Source: Nilaparvata lugens
Lineage: Eukaryota; Arthropoda; Insecta; Hemiptera; Delphacidae
NCBI RefSeq assembly: GCF_014356525.2
Contig: NC_052515.1
Span: 23,629,212 to 23,693,211, forward strand
Reading direction: 5' to 3'
Length of the DNA stretch: 64,000 nucleotides
Shown here: positions 23,561 to 34,950 of the stretch, in pieces
How the letters are laid out: the number at the start of each line of letters is the position of its first letter
Numbering within the stretch: position 1 is the stretch's first letter
Program-made: the position numbers and the translations under genes
Notes under the pieces: generated by a model
The model's input: only the letters and a program-made list of their open reading frames with translations
Databases searched by the model: none
What the model was told of the DNA's origin: nothing

Positions 23561-24508
23561 CTTCATTCATTACTGCAAGCTGATTCTCACCTTCGGTGTT
23601 GAGAATGCTGCGTTTGTTTTTCTGCTCTCCAACCCTATCAGGGATTGGGAAACTTTGGAAAGGTCAAAGCATAGATAGAAAACATACATTAAAATCATTT
23701 GGAACTGTGTTAGTACTTCAGTTATCCAAATAAGACTGGTGAAATAGTGGAGAATAATGGTAAATAGAAGAGTAAAATAGTGTTAAATAGAATACTGGAG
23801 AGATACTATTATGAAATTAATATATACCCCAAATCTAAAAACCTATGTTATAAACAACTATATTCCTTTTAAAGTTGCTTCTACGTTTCAAGAACTGTAT
23901 TTAAAGAAGTGAAGAAGAATCGTGGAGGGAAATGAAAAAGATAACAAATTATCACCAATTCTTTTGATAATACAAAGTTTAAAGAGATAGAGGAAAATCG
24001 TTAAGAACAAAAATTAAAGTTGGATGAAATGAAAATCTTGTTTCACCAGTGTATTTCTTTGAATGAATAATTGCTGCTCATACTGCTGCTCGATGTTAAA
24101 TCATGAATCGTGATGAATTATATTTAAATCAATATTATAAATTTATTTAATTTCACAAAAATATATCTGGCTATATTACAGTGGTTAAACTTTGTAAAAG
24201 TACAACTTTGTAAATGCTGCTTTTTGATATCGGATGCATTTTTGAAAAATAATGAACGTTTTTCTCGTGAGAAACCTAGCAGTGATTGGAACTTTTTCTT
24301 TCATTCAGAGGTCTTTAATGAAGGTCTTTTTGTACCTGATTACTTATTATCACGTCAAAAAGCTCCAAAAACAAGTTTGCATGTCCAGTTTGTAATAAGT
24401 TGCATGCAAGATGATATGCAGTTTGGATGAACCGTTTGTTGAAAAACGTGTTCTGATTGTTTGATTGTCAAGCTTTGGCAAACTTCGAACATTAATTTTG
24501 AATTGAAT
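23561..24508. other. No gene seen
   Basis: AT-rich. The short + frame at 24224-24430 has no motif. Confidence 0.4.
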
Positions 24509-24797
24509 ATTCTCTCACCTTTTTTTTGTGTAGGTGAGAAGTTGATATTGTGATAATTATTCATATTGAATGAAAAAGACTAAGAAATTGTCAAAAAAAC
24601 ACAGATTTATTGATACTTAAAAAGACCGGTTTCGGTTATTACACCATTATCAATCTCTGATAAACAGATTATCAGAGTTTATCTCTGTTTATCAGTGATT
24701 GACAATGGTGTAATAACCGAAACCGGTCTTTCTAAGTATCAATAAATCTGCGGTTTTTTGACAATTTCTTAGTCTTTTTCATTCAATTCTCTCACCT
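24509..24797. mobile_element. Foldback of Penelope-type terminal repeats (P2)
   Basis: A 223-bp near-perfect palindrome (24565-24787) starts ATTGAATGAAAAAGAC. Each arm contains ACCGAAACCGGTC, preceded by TGGTGTAATAACC, which can form a short stem. ATTCTCTCACCT flanks the insertion at 24509-24520 and 24786-24797. Forty-four bases lie between the left direct repeat and the palindrome. Inverted terminal repeats, variable target duplications and a short extension are features described for Penelope-like elements. Confidence 0.55.
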
Positions 24798-25336
24798 AAC
24801 TAAATTATATAATTTTATGTGATGACGGAGGAGCAGGATGTTCAATAACCCTCACATTCGTCAAACATTAATATATCTCTTAGTTATCTGTACTAATTTG
24901 TACAGTTCAGTTAACAGTACTAGTATATTATATTACGTCTATTTCTATTCTGTTCTTCCTTCTATACACTATTATTGTTACTAAATCATGTTCCACTTAT
25001 TTTTCGACATAGAAAGTGGAATCCTTATCAATATTTTTTCCCTCCACAAATTTCATTTCTTAGATCAGTATACATTGCTCTATGCTATTGAGTTTTTTCA
25101 ACTAACTTGGTGGACTTGCAATATCTTTGGTTTTTATCTCCAATGAATTAAAATTCTATGAGAAAGCTGAATTTATCATAATCTCAAGTGAACAATTAAT
25201 AAAGTCTACTTTAGCTTTAACTTGATGTTTGTACTGCAATATCATTGGTTCCAATCTCTAATGAATTAAAATTGTAGGAGAAAGTTGAAATTTTCATCAA
25301 TAATCATAAGTAAACATTTGATAAAGCCTACCGTAG
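24798..25336. other. AT-rich DNA with a diverged internal duplication
   Basis: AATTAAAATTCTATGAGAAA at 25146 and AATTAAAATTGTAGGAGAAA at 25264, together with their flanks (TCTCCAATG/TCTCTAATG, AACAATTAATAAAGTCTAC / AACATTTGATAAAGCCTAC), show two diverged copies about 118 bp apart. No gene. Confidence 0.5.
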
Positions 25337-25588
25337 CTTAAAACCTGCTTATATCTTTTCTGTATAGGGCTACTTTTATAGAAATAGAAAGAAAAACAAA
25401 AATCTTAGTACCCTTTTTGAAATATTTAATCACAACATGTTTCGGACATTGATACCATTTTCAAGTGAAAGTGGTGAAAGTGATATTATCTCTTGAAAAT
25501 GGCATCAATGTCCGAAACATGTTGTGATTAAATATTTCAAAAAGGGTACTAAGATTTTTATTTTTCTTTCTATTTCTTAAAACCTGCT
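25337..25588. mobile_element. Foldback of Penelope-type terminal repeats (P3)
   Basis: The palindrome (25381-25576) has arms reading GAAATAGAAAGAAAAA, CTTAGTACCCTTTTTG, ACATGTTTCGGACATTG and ACCATTTTCAAG. The 13-bp direct repeat CTTAAAACCTGCT flanks it at 25337-25349 and 25576-25588, with a 31-base extension on the left. The GGGTACT...TTTTTAT arm is shared with foldback 38786-38949 and the single arm at 56475-56580. Confidence 0.6.
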
Positions 25589-26155
25589 GTTTGTACTTTT
25601 ATTTGGTGTATAACGTTGGTTTGTATCCAATATACTATTAATATAACCAGAGAGGGGTTACATCTTTCCTCATCTCTGTTAGGCTATAACCGTAGAGAAA
25701 TTTTAGAATAAGATAGCATTATACTATCTTCTCTTCATGATATTGATTTGATATTGCTATTCATAAAACCTTTCGACTTTAAATAAAGTCTTGTTTAGAA
25801 TAAAGACTACTTACAAATTGTGTATTTTGTGTTGGAATATACCCAATGACGAACTCTTATAAGTTTATGAACTCGTCTTGTAAAAACAATGGTAGGTTTG
25901 TGTTTCACCACCTCTGGTGTCTGGGAGAAGGTAGGTAGGTATACTAAATCACTTAGCACTCAACAAACAAGCACAAAAGTCAGCAGTGATCTGTTTCAGT
26001 TCATTCATTTTGTGTGAACTCAAGTCGTGGGTATTCTCCATGTGTCAGTCAAGCACAATTGATCACTAGATGTCCTGCTGAGATCCTGAGATCATCTTAT
26101 TCACAGTTTTCTTCTCTCATCTGTCTGTATTTCTCTCTCCTCTCAATCAGTGTCT

Positions 26156-26157
<2 letters not shown>
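25589..26157. other. No gene seen
   Basis: AT-rich sequence. The + frame at 26014-26280 is open but runs into (CT)n and has no motif. Confidence 0.35.
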
Positions 26158-26210
<53 letters not shown>

Positions 26211-26225
26211 ACTCTCTCTCTTTCT
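26158..26225. repeat. (CT)n microsatellite
   Basis: About 24 perfect CT units, then ACTCACTCTCTC. Confidence 0.95.
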
Positions 26226-26374
26226 CTGTTTAATATGCAATCACATTTGTCTAGCAGGAAATAAATTAATTTTCTTTTAAATATTAGAATATTATAATTA
26301 AGGTTCATGTGTTCATCTGTTTCCTACTGTTTGCCTTTATTAAGCCTGGAAACGTTTTTCACTCTTCACTCTCA

Positions 26375-26660
<286 letters not shown>

Positions 26661-27018
26661 CAATTTCTCTTATCCGCAGGTTTCTATTTCTTAGAACATA
26701 AAAAGAGAGCGTTAAAAAGTAGACAAAACCGTTCAGATAACAGCTTGATTGTTTTTGGGTTTCTTGAGTTTGAACTTGAACAATGTATGTGAGCAGCAGG
26801 GTTACTTGGTTCTCTGTTCTATGTTCAACTTTAAATTGGAAGGTAACCAAACTGTTCCAGTGAGAGAGAGAATCACCTTGAGAGACAATAACTACGGTAG
26901 TCAAATTCATTCATCTATTCATTTATTTATTCCATGAAAGTGCAACATTTGTCAACATTAGTCTCTCTGACTCTCTTTCAAAACGCTCGCTGGTATTAAT
27001 TTTGGTTGTGGTTTTTGT
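26661..27018. other. No gene seen; isolated splice-acceptor-like site
   Basis: CAATTTCTCTTATCCGCAG|GTTTC near 26681 looks like a good acceptor, but all frames after it close quickly and no donor follows at a suitable distance. Confidence 0.3.
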
Positions 27019-27025
27019 ATTGTAT

Positions 27026-27303
27026 CATAGAGAAACAATAGCGTAAGTAGATATCCCATGGTAAAGGGCTTTTATGTCGCAACTTTTACTGTTATCTCAA
27101 GCTGATAGTCCACGTAGTTCTTTCCTGTGAAGCTTTATGACGCTGTTAGTCTCTCATATTGTGCCGTTCATACACTCTTACCCGGTCAAAACAGTAAAAA
27201 TCGACAATAATCGACAGTAATCAGCTTGAGATAACAGTAAAAGTTGCGACATGAATGCCCTATACCATGGCGGGATATCTACTCACGCTATTGTTTCTCT
27301 ATG
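27026..27303 (+). mobile_element. MITE of the CATAGAGAAAC family, copy 1 (278 bp)
   Basis: Termini CATAGAGAAACAATAGCG and CGCTATTGTTTCTCTATG are perfect inverse complements. Inverted homology continues for about 80 bp (ATATCCCATGG, CTTTTACTGTTATCTCAAGC). Flanks are ATTGTAT at 27019-27025 and 27304-27310, an exact 7-bp target duplication. Non-coding. The superfamily is unclear: the CA...TG ends recall P elements, which usually duplicate 8 bp. Confidence 0.85.
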
Positions 27304-27310
27304 ATTGTAT

Positions 27311-28301
27311 TTCATATCCATCTAATTATCTGAATTTATCAGGTATAAAAAATATCAATGTAAGCCGGATATAGTTGTCAATGTATAAATCTATAGATTT
27401 GAAGCTATCCAGAAATTATTTATTTATTTAAATGTTTCTATGTAAATGAATGAATAAATTCTAGAAAATGGGATATAATTTTCTTCAAGTGAAGAATTTA
27501 ACCACCTATAGAAAGATTCATGTTGTAAGGTCAGCAACTAATTAACATTGGTTTGTTATCCTTGTCTGTCATTTGTAAAACACATACCTTTAACTTTTAC
27601 TAGTGTCGCACCGTTGCCAAATGATTTGCAAGCTATGCTAAAGTAATCATCTACCAGATTATTCCAATCTCAATTCAAAGAAAATTGATTCGCAATTCAA
27701 ACAATTATGGTCCTGCCAAACCCGAAGGTTTTTCGGCGGGTGCCCAGTTACAAAAAAAAAAACAGTTACATTAGATAAATAAACTCAGTCAAAATAAATA
27801 TGACACTTCAAAGATTTCAAGTATAAAATTTAAGCCATGTTAAATCTTTTATAAAATAAAAGGAACTAAGTCAAGTTAATTAGCAAGTTATTTATTTTAT
27901 TCAGACACAAACAGTTCCGTGCCTACTCTGGCTACAACATTATGAAAGTTTATTATTGAATCATGAAAAGATGCATTTTCCAGTTGGATAGAATATATCT
28001 GAGACGAAATGAAACATTAATGACACGGATTAACAATTAATATTTTCCCAGATATACCGGGATAAATTGAATCATAACTATCTACTGCAGAATGAGGTGG
28101 AAACGGAAAATCTGCAACAATGCTTTCCTATTATTTCCACTGACTTCATAATCTTGAATCTCATTATAGAAGCTCTAGGAAATAACATTCAACCTAGAGA
28201 AAACTTATAGGATTGTCTTATAAAATTGTTTCATTCTTCAGATGGAAATTACTGAGACATTGCAATTAATCAAATGCTAATGAATTAATTATTATTAAAC
28301 G
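27311..28301. other. No gene seen
   Basis: AT-rich. A short motif CCGAAGGTTTTTCGG near 27721 is a perfect small hairpin followed by an A11 run, possibly the end of a small retroelement. Confidence 0.35.
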
Positions 28302-28514
28302 AAAATCCAAATAAGATGCTGTAATCTACCCCGAAGACTTCTGCTGCTGAAAATATTGACAACAGGGTAAACAGCTAGATGGAAATTCGATGAGCACTAC
28401 TAATTTTTGAATAGTAGCGCTCATCGAATTTCCTTCTAGCTGTTTACCCTGTTGTCAATATTCGCAGTAGCATAAGTCTTCGGGGTGAATTACAACATTT
28501 AATTTGGATTTCTG
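28302..28514. repeat. Foldback of about 213 bp (P4)
   Basis: Outer arms AAAATCCAAATAAGATG / AATTTAATTTGGATTT and inner arms ACCCCGAAGACTT, CAACAGGGTAAACAGCTAG, GGAAATTCGATGAGC are inverted around a short AT centre near 28404. The inner 160 bp is almost perfect. The boundary motif TTATTATTAAACGAAAATCC also occurs, inverted, at about 6643. Confidence 0.75.
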
Positions 28515-29330
28515 TTCATCAATGAATTGTTTTATTCCATGCTACAACTAAACAATGAAACTACCTAAGATACCAGGCTGTTTAAAATAGAGTAAGATCT
28601 TATTCTACAGCTCCAATTTTTACATGAGTCAATCTGAAGAAAACACTCAGATTTCAAGAAAGAAAAATCTATTTGCGCCATAAAAATTGAGGACCATTCA
28701 TCAGGAGTGCCTTCTCATAGCACGTGTTCGGGACTGCATCAATCATCGTGAGGACTCTTATCGTTCATCTTGAGGATGCTGAAAGAACCGTTGCCAGTTG
28801 TCGTTAATCTTGATCAAGGTATCATCAATTTTTCTTGCAGTTTTATGGCCTCTATGACAGCGGTTGTGACTCAGAGTGTGTCTGAAATTGATTAGGTTCC
28901 CTTCTGTTTCTACGTGGCTGGATTATTTTTATGGCAGATTTGTTTTGGAATGGGATTTTGTCGCTATTAATCTCGTGGATAAACTGTTACAATGTATCAG
29001 ATAGAAGCTGGAATATAGATAAATTGTTTTCATTTATCAGATAGAAGCTGGAATAATGGATAAATTGTTTTCATTTATCAGACTGAAGCCCTCAGGCATT
29101 GCGGTATTGAATAGTTGTATTGACTATTTGATTGGGTAATTCTGTAGTACGTTTATATCTTAACTCTTCGAAACAGCTACTTCTAGGTACTGCTAACATA
29201 ACTGGTAGAATGCAGTTAATGCGAGCTATCAGTATAATATGAATCAATAAACTTTTCCAACATTGATTTACCAGTTCATCAATACTACGATTAGTGAACT
29301 ATTTCCAATCTTGAATAAAAACACAAATAT
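28515..29330. other. No gene; short local duplication
   Basis: TTTTCATTTATCAGATAGAAGCTGGAATA-type phrases occur at about 28995 and 29027 (the shared piece CAGATAGAAGCTGGAATA is exact) with period about 44. Otherwise unremarkable. Confidence 0.5.
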
Positions 29331-29344
29331 GTTGTCAAATTCTA

Positions 29345-29420
29345 CACTGTATTATTTAGTACACGACCAAGGTTTCGTGACCACACCGGTCACATTTTCA
29401 AGTTGACTGGTTATTTTCAA
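29345..29420 (-). repeat. Hammerhead-like stem beside GAAAC (Penelope-type terminal repeat fragment)
   Basis: On the minus strand CTTGAAAAT is followed by GTGACC-GGTGT-GGTCAC (29377-29393), a perfect 6-bp stem, and then GAAAC (29372-29376). This is the order box 1, stem II, GAAA box of a hammerhead, but box 1 is TTGAAAA rather than CTGANGA, so the copy is probably inactive. Confidence 0.4.
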
Positions 29421-29649
29421 TCTGACTCAATCGATCAATACAAACTAATTCAATCTAACTCTTTCAACTAACTGTAGTAACCAACTTATTCATGCAACCC
29501 TTATTAGTTTTTATAAAATTACTTGAAAATGAGAAATTATACCCAAAACATTGGTTCATAATAGATTCTAAATCTATTATTCTATCAATAAAACTGAGAA
29601 GAGGGGGAGCTCTTTAGATTCGTCACGAAGACGCGCATTTCACTTTTAA

Positions 29650-29706
29650 TCAACTGATGCCATTCTTATTATTTATTTATTCAATGATCATAAAACAAAA
29701 ATGATG

Positions 29707-29738
<32 letters not shown>

Positions 29739-29835
29739 TATTATTATTATTATTAAAATGATTGGGGAGGATCAACAGGCAAAACCCGAAACTGTTGCTT
29801 CCCCGAATTTTGATTCATACATTGAGTCCAAAAAG
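29650..29835 (-). repeat. LINE/SINE 3' tail with hairpin (family G, copy 5) and (AAT)n
   Basis: On the minus strand AATTCGGGGAAGCAACAG, the loop core and CTGTTGATCCTCCCC form the family hairpin. It is followed by a trinucleotide tail that reads (TTA)n then (AAT)n in the + strand (29701-29755), itself palindromic. Confidence 0.6.
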
Positions 29836-30536
29836 TAGGCTATGTTTTCATTCACTTTTGAATTAGAATCCAATTTCCAGCGCACACTCTTGAAATTATA
29901 TCTGTATCTTACTGTTTCTGTAAGAAGACATACAGTTGATGAATAGTGAAATGCTCGTATTCGTGATTCATGAGTCTGTATGCAACTTTATAAGCTAGTA
30001 AATTTTCAAGGCTTTGATTGAAAATGGTTCATCACTGAAATAAATTCTTATATCGACAATTTTTCTTTATCAACAAAAATCACGACCAGAATTGGTTGGG
30101 AAATCCCTCACTAACCACTGCAGTTTCAACAATTCTTACCTGTTTAATTCTATTTATTGGTAGATTTTACATTATGTTGACCAGTAAGATGATTGTAATA
30201 ATGACTTTTCTCGTAAAAACAGAATGATGATAAACTAATAATGATACTTGGTAAACTAAGAAACTAAGTGGCTATTGATATATATTGATTTTACAAAAAC
30301 TTTCCGATTTTATCAGTTTCTATAGAAGAACTTGCTAATAGTGAGATCACTTTTCCATGAGACACTCTGTATAATGATGTCTATTTTATAGAAAAAACGT
30401 GTGATCGACCTCTGTTTCTTCCCACAAATGCTCAAAATTCACTCAGATTCGAGTCCCACCTTGAACACTACTCTCAGTTGACTAAACTCACGCACGCACC
30501 TCGCCAACAGTGCGTGGATGTCACTTTGGTGTTACT
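29836..30536. other. No gene seen
   Basis: AT-rich, no recognisable feature. Confidence 0.4.
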
Positions 30537-30705
30537 TCAGTCAGATTCACTTTCAAATGTCAGCATTCTCAATATAAAACCACAACGTTTCCCATCCAAC
30601 CAATACTGACAGCCGAAATCTAATCTTAAGCTGTCAGTAATCCTCATTTAAATAACAACTAGGCTTCAAATGCAACTAATGCTGACAGTTTGAAATGAAT
30701 TTCAC
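30537..30705 (+). repeat. Palindromic repeat F, two adjacent copies
   Basis: TCAGATTCACTTTCAAATGT, GTTTCCCATCCAACCAATAC and TGACAG, then AGCTGTCAGTAATCCTC, GCTTCAAATGCAACTAATGC and TGACAGTTTGAAATGAATTT. Confidence 0.6.
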
Positions 30706-31500
30706 TCACCATATAGCATCAGCATTAACATGCACCAACCGTGGGAGTCACTGCCTTCTTGATTTCGAGTATTTGTTGAAGGTGATCCATTGCCAAGTTA
30801 ACACACAAAATTATGCACAGCCACTGCCAATTGTTATGAACGAGCTTAACCAATTCCCATCCCATACACAATGCATAGAAAGAAAAAATTAAAATGTGCA
30901 TAGTAACTTTTACGTCTATAGATATATTCTCAGGTATCAACTATCTTCGAGAGAAAGAGAGAGATACTGTAGATTGATTGTGTGCTTTAGAGTAATAGGG
31001 AAAAGTGAATAAGTCAGAGAGGGAGAATAAGTGTGGGTAAAAAGAAAGTTAGAGTGAGTGAGTGAGTGTGTGATAATGTCGGGGAAGAGATAGAGAAAGA
31101 AATGAGTCAGAGGAAGAGAGTTGAGGAGTATGTGAGAGTGAGAGAAAGAGTGAATGGAAGGAGAGAGAAATAGTGAGGTGTGTGTGAGCGTGTAGACTGC
31201 AACAATCACATATTGAACATAACAATACATTTTCAAATTATGTATTCAGCTTGAATGTTGGCTTCACATTTTTTGAGTCGTGTTTTGCGTATTCGGATTT
31301 ATGTTATTTTTGTTGTAGAGTTGCATACTTATGTAGTATAGCTGCATTCCAACACATTGTTCGTGCCTTGATGTGTGCAGGTGAATGTGATTTAGTATGT
31401 CTGAGAGAGAAGTAGAAAAATAGGAGAGGAAAAGTCGATATTGGAAAGAGAGATCAGTCAGATTACTTTCTCTTTAGAAGATTATATTATTACAGTATTT
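30706..31500. other. No gene; purine-biased patch 30945-31190
   Basis: GAGAGAAAGAGAGAGATAC and (GTGA)n-like GAGTGAGTGAGTGAGTGTG words dominate. It is low complexity; the apparent minus frame is an artefact. Confidence 0.45.
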
Positions 31501-31506
31501 GTTAAA

Positions 31507-31651
31507 TGAATCAATATTATATTATAATTGATATCCTTCTATATATTTATATATATATATATATATAAAAGCAAAATGGCACTCACTAACTATATATATA
31601 GATTTTTATTGATGTCTAAGAAGGATATCAATTATAATATAATATTGATTC

Positions 31652-31652
<1 letters not shown>
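31507..31652. repeat. Inverted duplication at the Helitron-like 5' end
   Basis: GAATCAATATTATATTATAA-TTGATATCCTTCT (31507-31540) recurs as its inverse complement at 31617-31652. Between them lies an extra copy of the element start (ATATAAAAGCAAAATGGCAC, TCACTAACT), which then occurs again at about 31692 leading into the full element. Confidence 0.75.
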
Positions 31653-31700
<48 letters not shown>

Positions 31701-32485
31701 CAAAATGGCACTCACTAACTGACTGACTCACTCACTCGCAGAACTAAAAATCTACCGGACCAAAAACGTTCAAATTTGGTAGGTATGTTCAGTTGGCTCT
31801 TTAGAGGCGCACTAAGAACGGATTTGGATAAATTTCCAAAGATACGCCCAAAATCTGCATTTTTCCAGCGTTTTTTAGCGCTTTCTCAGCTTTATCGAGA
31901 ACAAATGAACAGAAAATGTTCAAATTTATTACAGAAGCTCAGCTAGGGTGTAATAATATTGTGTTAGAAGGAATTTGCAATAACGTCAAAGATACGCCCA
32001 AAATTAGCGTTTTTCCAGCGTTTTTTGCTTTTTCTCAGATTTATCGAGAACAAATAAACAGAAATTGTTCAAATTTAGTACAGAAGCTAAGCTAGGGTGT
32101 AATAATGTTGTGTTAGAAGGAATTTGAAATAACGCCAAATATACGCCCAAAATTAGCGTTTTTTTGCGTTTTCTCAGTTCTTTCATCAAGTAATAGACAG
32201 AAAATGTCCAAATTTTAGACAGAGGTTAAGGTAGGGTCTAAAAATGTTGTGATGAGGTGACTTTAATATTTCATCAAAGATACGCCCACAATCAGCGTTT
32301 TTCTCAGCTTTTCTGCGTTTTCTCAGTACTTTGACTTTCTGATGGAATGAAGCATGCTCAAATGAAAAATGCAGGCGAGCGAAGCGAGCCCGCTGATCTC
32401 ATTTCTGGACGATCCAGTCGGGGGTCCAGGGGGCGGAGCGCCCTTGTTAGACGGATATGGCGAGTGAAGCGAGCCTGACGGCTAG
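31653..32485 (+). mobile_element. Non-autonomous Helitron-like element
   Basis: Starts with (TA)n and ATATAAAAGCAAAATGGCAC, then CACTCACTCGCAGAACTAAA and ACCGGACCAAAAACGTTC. It ends GCGAGTGAAGCGAGCCTGAC-GGCTAG|T. The CTAG terminus before T and absence of a target duplication fit Helitrons. GCGAGCGAAGCGAGC repeats near 32372 and 32470 could form an imperfect 3' hairpin. No Rep/helicase frame, so it is non-autonomous. The internal part holds four repeats. Confidence 0.55.
31837..32345 (+). repeat. Four diverged internal repeats, period about 140-150 bp
   Basis: CAAAGATACGCCCAAAAT-type sequence starts at 31837, 31987, 32136 and 32275. Each is followed by a GCGTTTTT..CTCAG run, AACAGAAAATGTTCAAATTT and AGGGT(G/C)TAA(T/A)AAT. 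Confidence 0.85.
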
Positions 32486-32499
32486 TATTATATAATTTA

Positions 32500-32745
32500 A
32501 TATTATGGACAGACATAGACAGAATGCCAACCGGTAGTAGTCTATCCCTGTGAAAGCTCTCAACTATAAACCAGCAGGTAAGAGAGACGTTGGAAGACCA
32601 AGGAAAAGGTGGTCTTAAAATTAGATATTATCATATAGTTAAATTTTACTTATATTTTTGAAAAATTTTAATTTCCAAGGCTATTTTAGAGACCGGAACA
32701 GGCAATCCTGCCTATACCGTGGAAGTCAGAAGAAGAAGAAGATTG
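32500..32745 (+). mobile_element. LINE 3' fragment: reverse-transcriptase C-terminal tail
   Basis: Frame 32541-32618 ends NYKPAGKRDVGRPRKRWS followed by TAA. The GKRxxGRPRxRW signature closes the ORF2 of many arthropod LINEs, and the preceding RHRQNANR (same frame, now followed by two stops) matches the usual GHxxRMxxNR part. About 125 bp of 3' UTR containing GGCAATCCTGCCTATACCG ends in (GAA)n at 32731-32745. The copy is 5' truncated and dead. Confidence 0.7.
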
Positions 32746-34734
32746 ATATCTTATAATTTATTATCATATATCATTGAAAAGTTATGATTGGTCACACAAC
32801 TAGAATTGAATGAATTGTTAATTTACAAGAGGTATCCAAAAATAATAGACACTAAATGGATTGAACTTGATTATGATTGGTCACACAACTAGAATTGGAT
32901 GAATTGATAAATCCACAAGAGGAATCCAAAAATGACACAGATAGAATGAATAAGACTTGAAAGTTTGATAGCATAGTACAAAGTTGTTGGTTGATTGGAT
33001 AGTAATAGCTGATGAACAATGAAGATATTTATTTATTTATTCATTTATTCATTGATGGATAGAATATCATTCTTAACTATGAATGATATATCAATGATGC
33101 ATCAGAGAATCTTTCAACATACACATTGTGCAGAAATTAAAAACAATTCATATGATATGGAATGTTGAGAAATATCAGGTATCGATATGGAATTCTCAAA
33201 CCAACTGAATTTTCCCCGATAATTCTCCTTTCATAGGGGGGATAGATGTTAGCTTGCGAATTTACGTAGAGGAGATTGGAGAAAGTACATTACCAAATGC
33301 TGAGTGATAAGAAATTGGAAGAGATGAACATGACAGAGTAAGCAGGAGGTAAGGAAAGAAGTTTATACAAGTAAAAGATGAGTAAGAAAGGAGGAGATAG
33401 GAGAAGAAGAGTATTTAGGAGAGATATTTTCAAGTGAATGCAAGTCAGTGACCAGAGAAATATCAGAGAACCAGTGAACTCTGTGGAGGTCACATTGAGG
33501 AATTTAAAATATATTTTTTGTCATCCTGATATGTCATTCAGATGATTATCACACTCCTAAGTAGTACTTTATACATTTTTGGACAACTTTTTACATTATT
33601 TATGGAGTGCATGACATGATAAATCGCCGTTAGGTTAGTATTTTGGTTGAATACTCTGCGATTTGGCTGATATCTGATGATATCTTCCCTGCTTTCCAGC
33701 AAGTACAGTGAGGAGGTCAAAGGTTACCCTGGATTTTCATTTATTTGTTATTGAAGATAACAATATGTGAGCTTACAGGAAACAACATATTCAATATGAA
33801 GAAAGTGAATATCAACATTTTCAATTCTGAAATGATATATAAATATTATTTAAATTTTTCATATGTTTAAAAGATGTATTATGTACGTTGGATTATTTAA
33901 CTCTTGATATTATTGTTTCATTGACATATATGGAGGGAACATTATATAGAGGTTTCCAATAGCATTGTTTGTGTCCTGAATGGAATGAAACTTTTATTCT
34001 ATTATTCTGTTATCCTATTATAGGAATGAAGAGTTATTCATTGGTTGAGAGATTTATTAATAGGAAAACAATCGAGCTGCTAAGACTCGGTTTGCCAAAA
34101 TTAACCAAGATTTATTATACTAATTGAAATATAACATCCTTTCCTCTTCTGTCGTTTCATAAGAATGTCAATAGCGTAGAGACTTGAACCATAACCCAAA
34201 CAAATAACTATTAAAATTGATAAAACATAATAAAAAACAAACTGCTATATGGTTAAGTCACGAAAAAGCTAGATCCTGTTATAAAGGAATTCAAATCGAT
34301 AGATTTTCTCAACCTTCTTGTTCTCTTTCGATCCGTTCAATTCAAATTATTTGTGGCCTCTCAATGAATGGATGACACTTATCAAGCTCAAACATCTAAA
34401 CATCATCTCTCAATGCACCAAAACTGTAAGATATTTCTGGTAATAAGTTTTTCTGATGGCACTCCATTTTATAACCAACTGACAGACTCCTCCATTTTAT
34501 AACTGGCTGATAGTAGTGCCCTTTAAAAATGCGCTTCAGATCTCGGAAGTCCGTTATCCGTGTGATATAATCAAGCTTTTTACGGACTCAAAAGGTCCCA
34601 CCAAATCACATCATAACAGGTAGTCGTGTAATAACCATCTAAGATGTCATCATCTAACATCATCAACATCCTAATTGGCAGAGGAACTCGGAGTTTTTTC
34701 TTAGTTTGTTAGTTTTACTCCTAGCAGTTCCCAA
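32746..34734. other. Unique AT-rich DNA, no gene
   Basis: A diverged local duplication occurs at 32784-32930 (GATTGGTCACACAACTAGAATTG twice, about 93 bp apart). Purine-rich patch 33300-33420. Frames are short and featureless. Confidence 0.4.
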
Positions 34735-34950
34735 AGATCAGCTTCTGTACTGAAATCCACACCAATCTGTCAGTGTTTCTTGTACATAACACAGAGGCTC
34801 CCCATCTAACAAATGCTGTCTTTCTTAGCTTCACTCTTCTTCATTCCCAAAGATCAGCCTCTGAACTAAAATCTGTCAGCATTCCTTATACTTAACATTA
34901 GGGCTTCCCATTCAACCAACGCTGTCTTGGTGAAGTGAATCTTACTACAG
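34735..34950 (+). repeat. Palindromic repeat F, two diverged copies
   Basis: TCCCAAAGATCAGC(T/C)TCTG opens both units (34731 and 34847). CTGTCAGTGTTTC and CTGTCAGCATTCC, CTCCCCATCTAAC and CTTCCCATTCAACC, and GCTGTCTT recur in order. Period about 116. Confidence 0.55.

Noticed and set aside
26663..26681. Acceptor-like CTCTTATCCGCAG
   Set aside because: No open exon or donor follows, so not called as an exon.
31837..32345. CRISPR-like array
   Set aside because: Only four diverged 140-150 bp units without repeat/spacer structure, in a eukaryotic transposon.
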